Positions 1 to 7,310 of a stretch of 39,056 bases of DNA are shown in pieces. The notes beneath the pieces were generated by a model that saw nothing but the letters and a program-made list of their open reading frames with translations, had not been told where the DNA came from and made no database searches. The first letter of the stretch is position 1, and every line of letters starts with the position of its first letter. This DNA comes from Gammaproteobacteria bacterium (GTDB lineage Bacteria; Pseudomonadota; Gammaproteobacteria; SZUA-140), in contig JADJWH010000002.1 of NCBI GenBank assembly GCA_016716465.1, forward strand, positions 1-39,056, given 5' to 3'. The position numbers were made by a program, and so were the translations under genes.

Positions 1-367
1 CCTCGACATGATCCGCGGCGGCGATCGCCTCCGCGGCGACGAGACCCTTCGGCGCGAACTCTCCGGACCCGAGATCCCAGCGATCATGACGGGAAAAGGC
101 GCCGTGCCTGACGCGGATCGTTCCAACCGGAGCGCCCGCACGGTCGAGCACATCGAACAGGACTTCCGCGCCGCGACAGTCCGCCAGGGCCTGCACCCAG
201 CCCGCCACCGAGAGTTGATCAGGACCGCCGCGCTGGAGCTTGTAGCCGATGATCTGGAAGTAACCGGACGGGGCGACATATGTGGCGGCGAATACCGGAG
301 CCGTCAGACCCAGCATCATGAGCAGACCCGCTGTACGCGTGAGGAAGACGGACATGAACGCGCGCAT
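1..367 (-). CDS. Exported protein of unknown function, 3' end outside window
   Basis: This frame stays open on the minus strand from an ATG at 367 to the window edge, about 122 codons, so the C-terminus is missing. The N-terminus looks like a Sec signal peptide: Arg residues, a hydrophobic stretch (GLLMMLGLTAPVFA) and an Ala-rich cleavage region near residue 28. The mature part has no motif that I recognise. A second in-frame ATG at 355 is possible. The start lies 20 bases after the stop of the ABM-domain gene on the same strand, which suggests co-transcription. Function unknown. Confidence 0.6.
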   Translation of the reverse strand, partial: MRAFMSVFLTRTAGLLMMLGLTAPVFAATYVAPSGYFQIIGYKLQRGGPDQLSVAGWVQALADCRGAEVLFDVLDRAGAPVGTIRVRHGAFSRHDRWDLGSGEFAPKGLVAAEAIAAADHVE

Positions 368-387
368 CCCGCCCGAAACCGGCCGCC

Positions 388-690
388 TCAGATTACCGCG
401 TCGAAACCTTCGAACTGCGGCGGCCCCAGATAGAGATCCCGCGCCGTACCGGCATTCGCATGCGCGCGCCGGAACGCCTCCGAGCGCGTCCATTCCTCGA
501 AGGCGGCGCGGGAATCCCACAGTGAATGCGACGCGAACAACGTCGCCTGGGCGTCCGTCGGTCCCTGCAGCAGATGAAACTCCCGGAATCCCGGCACGCC
601 TTCGAGGTGGCTCTCGCGGTTCTTCCATACGGAGACGAATTCGTCCTCCCGCCCGCGCACGATCCGGAACCGGTTCATTGCGATAAACAT
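388..690 (-). CDS. Antibiotic biosynthesis monooxygenase (ABM/IsdG-like) domain protein
   Basis: A 100-residue protein with the dimeric ferredoxin-like ABM fold. The N-terminal pattern MFIAMNRFRIVRGREDEF and the later FREFHLL and W-x-S-x-x-AFEEWT segments are typical of this family. Members include haem-degrading IsdG-type enzymes and quinol monooxygenases; the substrate cannot be read from the sequence. I chose the ATG at 690, not the upstream in-frame ATGs, because a near-perfect Shine-Dalgarno sequence (AGGAGGTGATCC) lies directly before it. It is probably the first gene of a short unit with the exported protein downstream. No haem-uptake genes are nearby to support a haem role. Confidence 0.8.
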   Translation of the reverse strand: MFIAMNRFRIVRGREDEFVSVWKNRESHLEGVPGFREFHLLQGPTDAQATLFASHSLWDSRAAFEEWTRSEAFRRAHANAGTARDLYLGPPQFEGFDAVI

Positions 691-885
691 CGGATCACCT
701 CCTGATGCGACCCATGCCCAAGGCATCATATACCCATGCGAGGCGCGAGACCACCGGCAGAAGAGCGCAGAACCGGGGGCCTCGCCCTTTGAAAGTGGAT
801 TGAGAGATGGGATGATTATCGAGTTAACAATACCGCACTACAGTCATCCGAACGAAACGACGAACCTTCCTGACACCGGAAGTGT

Positions 886-2955
886 TCAGGCCCGCTCCGC
901 CAGCGATTCCAGCAGCGCCTGCTGCGCCGAGAACGGATGCGCGCGGCCCTTGACGCCGATGCGATCGTAGCTGCCGTCGGTGTTGAGGATCCAGGACTGC
1001 AGGTTGTCCTTGAGATAGTGTTGCAGGTCCTTGTACATCCGCTTGCGCAGGTGGGTGTCGAGAATCGGGTAGGCGATCTCGACGCGGCGGTACATATTGC
1101 GTTCCATCCAGTCCGCGCTGGAGCAATAGATCTCGAAGGCGCCGTCATTTTCGAAATAATAGATGCGCGTATGCTCGAGAAAGCGCCCGATGACGGAGCG
1201 CACGCGGATACGATCGGAGATCCCGGTCAACCCGGGACGCAGGCTGCAGATGCCGCGCACGACCAGCTCGATATCGACGCCGGCCCGGGAGGCGGCATAG
1301 AGCGCCTGGATGAGCTGGGGCTCGATCAGGGCGTTGACCTTGATGATGATGCGCGCGGGTTTTCCCGCGGTGGCGTTGTCCGCCTCGCGCTGGATCTTCT
1401 GCAGCAGCCCCTTGTGCAGGGTGAAAGGCGACTGCAGCAGACGGTTGAGCTTGACCACCTTGCCCAGGCTGGTGAGTTGCTGGAACACGCTGTGCACATC
1501 CTCGCCGATCGCCTTGTCGCAGGTGAACAGGCCGTAGTCGGTATACAGGCGGGCGGTGCGCGAGTGGTAGTTGCCGGTGCTCAGATGCACGTAGTGGTTG
1601 AGCTGCCGGCCCTCGCGCCGCACCACCAGCAGCATCTTGGCGTGCGTCTTGTAGCCCACGATGCCGTACACGACATGGGCGCCCGCCTCCTGCAGCCGGT
1701 TGGCGAGCTTCACATTGGCCTCTTCGTCGAAGCGCGCCCGCAGTTCGATGACGACCGTCACTTCCTTGCCGCCGCGCGCGGCGGTGACCAGCGAGTCGAC
1801 GATCGCCGAGTCCGCGCCCGTACGGTACAGCGTCTGCTTGATGCTGAGCACGTGCGGATCGGACGCGGCCTGGCGCACGAACTCTATTACCGGGGCGAAC
1901 GATTCGATGGGATGGTGCAGCAGGATGTCGCCCTTGCGGATGGCCTCGAACATGTCGACGCCGGCGATGAGCTGGGCGGGGCGGCTGGGGGTGAACGACG
2001 GGAACTTCAGCTCCGGTCGGTCCACCGTGTCGACGATATCGATCAGGCGGTGGAGATTGACCGGACCGTCCGCCCGGTAGAGGTCGTCGCGCGTCAGCCC
2101 GAACTGCTCGAGCAGGAACTCGACCAGATCGTCAGGGCAGTTGTCGGCGATCTCGAGCCGCACCGTATCGCCGTAGTGGCGCGAGAACAGCTCCCCTTCC
2201 ACCGCGCGCAGCAGGTCATCGACCTCCTCCTCGTCCACGAACAGGTCGCTGTTGCGGGTGACGCGGAACTGGTAACAGCCGGTGACGCTCATGCCGTGGA
2301 ACAGGTCATCGGCGTAGGCGTGGATGATGGAGGACAGGAACACGAAGTCGTGCGGCCCGCCGCCGGTCTCTTCCTCGGGAAGACGGATGATACGGGGCAA
2401 CGAACGCGGGACCTGTACTACGGCAAGTCCGCTGTTGCGCCCGAAGGCGTCCTTCCCGGTGAGCGAGACGATGAAGTTGAGGCTCTTGTTCAGCATGCGC
2501 GGGAACGGATGCGCGGGATCGAGCCCGAGTGGACTCAGGATGGGCAGCAGTTCGTCGTGGAAGAACTTGCGCAGCCAGGCCTCCTGCTTCTCGGTCCAGT
2601 CGGAACGGCGGATGGCGCGGATATTGTGCTCCGCCAGCCTGGGCAGCACGACCTCGTTCAGGATCTGATACTGGCGCTTCACCAGCATCTTGGCGCGGGC
2701 GTGGATTGTCTTCAGGACATCCGCCGGCGAGAGATTGTCCGGTCCGCTCTGGGACGAGCCGACATCGACCTTCTGCTTGAAGCCCGCCACGCGGATCTCG
2801 AAAAACTCGTCGAGGATGGTCGAGGCGATGCAGAGGAACCTCAGACGCTCAAGCAGCGGGACGCTTTCGTCCTCCGACTGCAGCAGTACGCGCCAATTGA
2901 ATTCGAGGTGACTGAGTTCGCGGTTGATGTAGAGATCGGGCTGCTTCAGGTCCAT
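886..2955 (-). CDS. ppk1: Polyphosphate kinase 1
   Basis: PPK1 reversibly polymerises the gamma-phosphate of ATP into inorganic polyphosphate. All family regions are present: the N-terminal helical domain (RELSHLEFNWRVL, LDEFFEIR), the head domain and two phospholipase-D-like C-terminal domains. With the start at 2955 the protein has 689 residues, against 688 in E. coli. The autophosphorylated histidine is about H438 (GYKTHAKMLL) and the second essential histidine about H595 (GRFLEHTRIYYF), matching E. coli H435 and H592. An in-frame ATG at 2994 would add 13 residues, but it falls inside the -10 hexamer of a PhoB-type promoter and so is probably not translated. A GGGTGA just before 2955 may act as a weak ribosome site. 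Divergent from the porin gene; both appear phosphate-starvation induced. Confidence 0.95.
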   Translation of the reverse strand: MDLKQPDLYINRELSHLEFNWRVLLQSEDESVPLLERLRFLCIASTILDEFFEIRVAGFKQKVDVGSSQSGPDNLSPADVLKTIHARAKMLVKRQYQILNEVVLPRLAEHNIRAIRRSDWTEKQEAWLRKFFHDELLPILSPLGLDPAHPFPRMLNKSLNFIVSLTGKDAFGRNSGLAVVQVPRSLPRIIRLPEEETGGGPHDFVFLSSIIHAYADDLFHGMSVTGCYQFRVTRNSDLFVDEEEVDDLLRAVEGELFSRHYGDTVRLEIADNCPDDLVEFLLEQFGLTRDDLYRADGPVNLHRLIDIVDTVDRPELKFPSFTPSRPAQLIAGVDMFEAIRKGDILLHHPIESFAPVIEFVRQAASDPHVLSIKQTLYRTGADSAIVDSLVTAARGGKEVTVVIELRARFDEEANVKLANRLQEAGAHVVYGIVGYKTHAKMLLVVRREGRQLNHYVHLSTGNYHSRTARLYTDYGLFTCDKAIGEDVHSVFQQLTSLGKVVKLNRLLQSPFTLHKGLLQKIQREADNATAGKPARIIIKVNALIEPQLIQALYAASRAGVDIELVVRGICSLRPGLTGISDRIRVRSVIGRFLEHTRIYYFENDGAFEIYCSSADWMERNMYRRVEIAYPILDTHLRKRMYKDLQHYLKDNLQSWILNTDGSYDRIGVKGRAHPFSAQQALLESLAERA

Positions 2956-2989
2956 GTCACCCGAACCGGGGGTTTTTGGCGATTTGTCG

Positions 2990-3023
2990 AGCATAGGTTC
3001 GGCGTATTACAAATTTATGACAG
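2990..3023 (-). promoter_or_regulatory. PhoB-dependent promoter of ppk1
   Basis: The minus strand at 3023-3006 reads CTGTCATAAATTTGTAAT, matching the consensus CTGTCATAAATCTGTCAT at 16 of 18 positions. Exactly 10 bases later is TATGCT (2995-2990), a plausible -10, the same spacing as in E. coli phoA. Transcription should begin near 2983, leaving a short leader before the ATG at 2955. The box itself is seen directly; activity is inferred. Confidence 0.8.
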
Positions 3024-3193
3024 GCTATCCCCGCCCATCGCGGTATATTCCATATATTAATTGGGAGTATATCACGGCTTACTAGACGTATTGATGTAGT
3101 TCAATGACAAGCAATCAACTTCTATATTTAGAATACGCTCATTAAGACGGCCAAAGGCTGCCACATGAAAGTCGCCATGTTTTCTCGTCTGCG

Positions 3194-3228
3194 CTGTCAT
3201 AAAGCTGAAACATTTGGAGCAACATAAT
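3194..3228 (+). promoter_or_regulatory. PhoB-dependent promoter of the porin gene
   Basis: CTGTCATAAAGCTGAAAC at 3194-3211 has a perfect first PhoB half-site and a weaker second one. Eleven bases further is CATAAT (3223-3228), a good -10. This would give a leader of about 200 bases before the porin start at 3440. The surrounding stretch, 3024-3439, holds no convincing gene. It is relatively AT-rich near 3050-3130 and also contains a 12-base perfect palindrome at 3411-3422. Confidence 0.7.
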
Positions 3229-3439
3229 CCGCCCTGTGTTGATAATGCAGCGCGGTGATACTGGTCCTGCTTTAGTGACTGAGGCGCCACGCAAATCACG
3301 TCAATCCACCTGTCGCAAAAATGCGACCCGAAGGAATTGCGGCATTAGGCGGATTATGGATGCAATACGGGCTTCTGCCTTCACGAAGAGAACCACCAAT
3401 CTAAAGCACATTGTCATGACAAAACCAAGGGAGACTGAA

Positions 3440-4529
3440 ATGAAAAGAAAGAGTATCGCAATTGCTGTGACCGGGATGCTGGCGCTCCCCTTCCTGATGG
3501 CGAACGCTTCGGCGGCCCTGAAGGTCTACGGCAAGGCCCATGGTTCGATCGATTTTTCCAGCAATGATGACAAAGGTGCCCAATGACAGACAGCACCCTG
3601 GCGTTCACCAACGACGCCTCGCGCATCGGGTTCAAAGGTAACGAGCAGATCAGCGACGGCCTGACCGTAACCTATCAGGCCGAGACCATGATCGACCTGG
3701 ATTCCGGCGGCTTGGGCAGCGGCCGCAACACCTATGTGGGGCTGGCAGACGGCTTCGGCGAAGTGCGCTTCGGAAAACACGACACGCCGTACAAGATGGC
3801 GACCAACGATATGTACAGCGATACGCGCGGCGACTACAACGCCATCATCGGCTCCATCAACGGCGGTCGATTTCGATGAGCGCACGCCGAACACCATCCT
3901 CTACATCTCGCCCGATATGAGCGGCTTCCAGTTCCAGGGCGGCCTACATCCTGGGCATCGGGGCCGCCGACGACGACCTGCCGGACGCCGAAGAACCGGA
4001 CAACACCGGTTTCAGCCTGGCCGGCTCTACAACCAGGGCCCGCTGTCGCTGAGCCTCGCGACGGAAAGCTACGGCCTTTAGGCCGCCACCGGCGAGCCGA
4101 CCGACAATGCCGCAGGCCATCAAGTTCGGCGCCGGCTGGGACCTCGGCCAGGGCACCAAGCTCAGCTTCATCTTCGAATACGCCGAATCGGGCACCACTG
4201 ATGTCAAGCCGTGATGCCTTCTACCTCGGCGTGATGCACAAGATGAGCGACAAGACGACACTGAAGCTCGCCCTCGGCCAGGCCGACGAGTTGGATGTCG
4301 CCGAGGAGACCGGCGCCACCTACCTGGCGCTGGGTGTCTCGCAGAAGCTGTCGAAGGACACCGAACTCTACGCGCTGTTCGCCAGCGTCAGCAACGACGA
4401 CGGCGCTACGTACCGGTTAGACGGTGTCGGCTTGCCCACCACTGGCACGCCGTCTGCGCCTGTGCCTGGGCGCGATCTTCTTCCCTTAGCTTCGGCATCG
4501 TCAAGAACTTCAGCGGCAAGTTCATGTAA
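3440..4529 (+). pseudogene. Gram-negative porin, broken by multiple frameshifts
   Basis: A trimeric-porin-type gene with a clear signal peptide (MKRKSIAIAVTGMLALPFLM, cleavage after ANASA) and good ribosome site (AAGGGAGA). The mature start ALKVYGKAHGSIDFS is followed by the family patterns ASRIGFKGNEQISDGL and NTYVGLADGFGEVRFGKHDTPYK. Coding similarity continues to about 4529, but the frame changes near 3583, 3866, 3942, 4022, 4110, 4203 and again before the last segment (SLSFGIVKNFSGKF), with an in-frame TAG at 4079. Intact it would be about 350-360 residues. The PhoB promoter suggests an anion/phosphate-induced outer-membrane channel. So many shifts with so little other decay suggest either recent loss or poor sequence quality here. 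Confidence 0.8.
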
Positions 4530-4538
4530 TCCGGTATT

Positions 4539-4573
4539 CCCCTGATCTGACCTTCGGGGCGCCTTTTCAGGGG
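4539..4573. terminator. Possible hairpin between the convergent porin and SPFH genes
   Basis: CCCCTGA at 4539-4545 pairs with TCAGGGG at 4567-4573 across a 21-base loop. It lies 10 bases after the porin stop and 22 bases beyond the end of the SPFH gene on the other strand. There is no T-run, so any termination role is weakly supported. Confidence 0.3.
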
Positions 4574-4595
4574 TCTCCATTTGAGGCCCTACCCG

Positions 4596-5441
4596 CTATT
4601 TTCCCAGGGCGCTCATGATGCCCCGCACGGCGGCCGGAAGGTCCGCGGGCAGGACGACGATCTTGGAATTCTGCGAGCCGGACAACTGCCGCACGGCCTC
4701 GATATATTTCTCGCCCAGCAGATAGACGGCCGGCAGTTCCTGGTCGCGGATCGCCTGGCTCACCTTGTCGATCGCCATCTGGCTCGCCTCGGCCAGTAGC
4801 ACCTGGGCCTGGGCGTCGCGCCGCGAGGCCTCGAGGCGGCCCTCGGCCTCCAGGATGGCGGCGGTCTTCTCACCTTCGGCGCGCGTCACGGTGGCGCGGC
4901 GCTGACGCTCAGCGGCCGCCTGCTCCTCCATCGCCTTCTGCATGGTCTGCGAGGGATTGATGTCCTGGATCTCCACCGTCTTCAGCGTGATGCCCCAATC
5001 GGCGATGTCATCCGAGATCGCGGTCTTCAGCCGCGCCTTGATCTGGTCGCGCGAGGACAGCGCGTCGTCGAGATCCATCTCGCCGACGATCGCGCGCAGC
5101 GAGGTCTGCACCAGGGTGCGGATGGCGAGCGCATAGTCTTCCACGCCGTAGACCGCCTTCTCCGGCGCGATGATGTTGATGTAGGCGACGGCGTTGGCGA
5201 TGATCACGGCGTTGTCCCGGGTGATCACCTCCTGCGAGGGGATGTCGAGCACGATGTCCTTGGTCGTGACCTTGTAGGCCACGCTGTCGATGTAAGGGAC
5301 GATGATGTTGAGACCGGGGCCCAAGGTGGAGTGATACTTGCCGAGACGCTGCACCACATGCTTGAAGCCCTGCGGGACAATGCGCACCCCCAGCCCGATG
5401 GTGATGATCACCAGCACGACGAACACCGCTACGACTACCAT
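4596..5441 (-). CDS. SPFH/stomatin-like membrane protein (QmcA type)
   Basis: A 281-residue protein of the stomatin/prohibitin family. Residues 1-20 form one hydrophobic membrane anchor. An SPFH domain follows (about 20-180; RIVPQGFKHVVQRLGKYHST, LDIPSQEVITRDN), then an Ala/Glu/Arg-rich coiled-coil (about 170-230; EEQAAAERQRRATVTRAEGE). Bacterial members form large oligomeric rings on the inner membrane and associate with NfeD partners and FtsH-type proteolysis. The NfeD gene lies 40 bases upstream on the same strand, the usual pairing. An AAGGAG lies about 10 bases before the ATG. Nothing unusual seen. Confidence 0.9.
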   Translation of the reverse strand: MVVVAVFVVLVIITIGLGVRIVPQGFKHVVQRLGKYHSTLGPGLNIIVPYIDSVAYKVTTKDIVLDIPSQEVITRDNAVIIANAVAYINIIAPEKAVYGVEDYALAIRTLVQTSLRAIVGEMDLDDALSSRDQIKARLKTAISDDIADWGITLKTVEIQDINPSQTMQKAMEEQAAAERQRRATVTRAEGEKTAAILEAEGRLEASRRDAQAQVLLAEASQMAIDKVSQAIRDQELPAVYLLGEKYIEAVRQLSGSQNSKIVVLPADLPAAVRGIMSALGK

Positions 5442-5481
5442 GGCAGTCCACTCCTTGTCGATGGATTGAAGCCCCCGGCCT

Positions 5482-5934
5482 TCATCGTTTTTCGACGATG
5501 AGGGTGTTGCCCGAGATATCCTTTACAACGACGCGGTCGCCGGTCTCCACCGCCTGCTCGCACAGAAACGGCCACTCCTCCGAACCCAGCAACGGGGTCG
5601 CGAAGCGCACCACGCCGCGCGTCTTTCCGGCCGGGATGCGAATGACCTGGCCGGTCTCGCCGACGATCGCCTCGCGCGCGATGCCGGCCTTGGTGTGGTC
5701 GGTCATCAATGGCTTGAAATAGCGGAACCAGAGGATGGCAAACACCGAGGAGAACACCGCCCACAGCAGCAATTGCGTGCCGAATCCCAGTGCCGGGTGG
5801 AACCACAGCACGGCGGCCACCATCAGCGCGCCCAGCCCGAACCAGAAGATGAAAAACGTCGCGACGAAGATCTCCGCGATCATCAGCAGCATGCCGAAGA
5901 CCAGCCAGTGCCAGTCCTGGATCCCGTAGTCCAT
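5482..5934 (-). CDS. NfeD-like membrane protein
   Basis: A short-form NfeD protein of 150 residues. Hydrophobic segments occupy about residues 10-70 (WLVFGMLLMIAEIFVATFFI and further segments to about residue 70). A C-terminal OB-fold domain carries the typical pattern GETGQVIRIPAGKTRGVVRF and ends GNTLIVEKR. Such proteins partner the SPFH protein encoded next, 40 bases downstream. I chose the ATG at 5934 because AAAGGAAGG lies just upstream and the protein then begins MDYGIQDWHW, as in homologues; the upstream ATG at 5991 would add a non-family extension. The 296 bases from 5935 to 6230 form the divergent intergenic region with the efflux operon, and I see no gene there. Confidence 0.85.
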   Translation of the reverse strand: MDYGIQDWHWLVFGMLLMIAEIFVATFFIFWFGLGALMVAAVLWFHPALGFGTQLLLWAVFSSVFAILWFRYFKPLMTDHTKAGIAREAIVGETGQVIRIPAGKTRGVVRFATPLLGSEEWPFLCEQAVETGDRVVVKDISGNTLIVEKR

Positions 5935-6230
5935 ACGCCTTCCTTTCTCCGTGGATGCCCCGCGACGGCGCCCCGCGCCGTGGACGCCCATACGTTACCG
6001 CAAACGGCGCCGCGCCGACAGTGGTATCCGCCGGTGCGGGCCTGCTATGGCGCGGCACCGCCGATGGTCGCCGGTCCCGCGCGGAGTGCGGTTGCGACAC
6101 CATGTAATGTGTGAACGTGCACACGAATACTCAAGCCGATAGCGCCGAGGGCATCGACAGCCATACCGATTTTTTGTTACGGTAGATTGTCATTCGCAGT
6201 TATTTCACCACTCCGCACAAGGAGATAGTC

Positions 6231-7310
6231 GTGCCCGCCGCGCCCAGCCCCCGCCGTTTTCGCCACCCCGCCCTTGCCCTTACCGCCGCGCTGCTCCTCG
6301 CGGCCGGCCCCGCGGCGGCGGCCACCGCAGTGATCGTCTCCGAGGCCCGGATCCAGCAGCTCGACGATCGTATCGAGGCCCTCGGCACGCTCAAGGCCAA
6401 CGAATCGGTGCAGTTGTCTTCTTCCATCACCGAGACCGTGAGCGCAATCCACTTCGACGACGGCGACCGCGTTGCCGCGGGCAAACTGCTGGTCGAGATG
6501 ACCAGCGACGAGGAGCACGCGCAGCTCGAGGAGGCGCGCGCGACCGTCGACGAGGCGCGGCGCCAGTATGAACGCGTGCAATCCCTGCAACAGCAGGGCA
6601 CCGCCGCCGCCTCGCTGCTCGACGAACGCCGGCGCGACCTGGAAACCGCGCGGGCGCGCCTCGGCGCGATCGAGTCGCGCCTCAAGGATCGCCTCATCAA
6701 GGCGCCGTTCGCCGGCGTCATCGGCTTGCGCAACGTCAGTCTCGGCGCGCTGGTGGAGCCCGGCGACCCGATCGCCACGCTGGACGACGACAGCCGGATG
6801 AAGCTGGAATTTCCCGTGCCCAGCCTGTATCTGGACAGCCTGCGCACCGGGCTGCCGGTCCTCGCCGTCACCGCCGCCTACGGCGCGCGCGAGTTCCACG
6901 GCGTGGTCACCGCCATCGACAGCCGCATCGATCCGGTGACGCGCACGGTGCTGGTCCGCGCGGTGCTGCCGAACGCCGATCGCAGCCTGCGCCCCGGGCT
7001 GCTGATGCAGGTGAATCTGCTGCGCAATATCCGGCAGGGCCTGGTAATCCCGGAGGAGGCGCTGATGCCGCTCGGCGACAGGCAGTTCGTGCTGGTGGTG
7101 GACGGGAACGCTGGGAATACCGTGGCGCGACGCGAGGTCCGTCTCGGCGCGCGCCGTCCGGGCCAGGCCGAAATCCTGGACGGACTGGTCGCCGGCGACA
7201 AGGTCGTCACCCACGGCACGACGCGCGTCAAGCCAGGAGATCAGGTCGACATCGTGGCCGTCGATGACGGCACGGTGCCGCTGGCGAAGCTGCTGGAGAA
7301 GATGCCCTAA
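6231..7310 (+). CDS. RND efflux periplasmic adaptor (membrane fusion protein)
   Basis: A 359-residue HlyD/AcrA-type adaptor that would link the inner-membrane RND pump to an outer-membrane channel. It begins with GTG at 6231, preceded by AAGGAG. A signal peptide ends near residue 28 (LLLAAGPAAAA). A lipoyl-like half-motif (LGTLKANESVQLSS) is followed by an alpha-hairpin (about 85-150, rich in Glu/Arg/Ala) and the second half (IKAPFAGVIGLRNVSLGALV), then beta-barrel and membrane-proximal domains (LRPGLLMQVNL, VIPEEALM). No lipobox is seen. Its stop codon overlaps the pump start by one base, so the two are translationally coupled. Substrate unknown; no TolC-like gene lies in the window. Confidence 0.92.
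   Translation: MPAAPSPRRFRHPALALTAALLLAAGPAAAATAVIVSEARIQQLDDRIEALGTLKANESVQLSSSITETVSAIHFDDGDRVAAGKLLVEMTSDEEHAQLEEARATVDEARRQYERVQSLQQQGTAAASLLDERRRDLETARARLGAIESRLKDRLIKAPFAGVIGLRNVSLGALVEPGDPIATLDDDSRMKLEFPVPSLYLDSLRTGLPVLAVTAAYGAREFHGVVTAIDSRIDPVTRTVLVRAVLPNADRSLRPGLLMQVNLLRNIRQGLVIPEEALMPLGDRQFVLVVDGNAGNTVARREVRLGARRPGQAEILDGLVAGDKVVTHGTTRVKPGDQVDIVAVDDGTVPLAKLLEKMP

Noticed and set aside
867..888. Hairpin overlapping the ppk1 stop codon as a terminator
   Set aside because: The stem is bulged, overlaps the coding end and has no T-run.
937..3060. 707-codon open frame on the plus strand across ppk1
   Set aside because: It is the antisense shadow of a clear ppk1; high GC at third positions leaves opposite frames open. 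No family motif.
3072..3299. 75-codon minus-strand frame between ppk1 and the porin gene
   Set aside because: It overlaps the PhoB box and -10 of the porin promoter and lacks a ribosome site or recognisable family.
6174..6202. TTGTTAC and TTGTCAT upstream of the RND adaptor as a PhoB box
   Set aside because: The two half-sites are 13 bases apart rather than 11, and no -10 follows at the proper distance.
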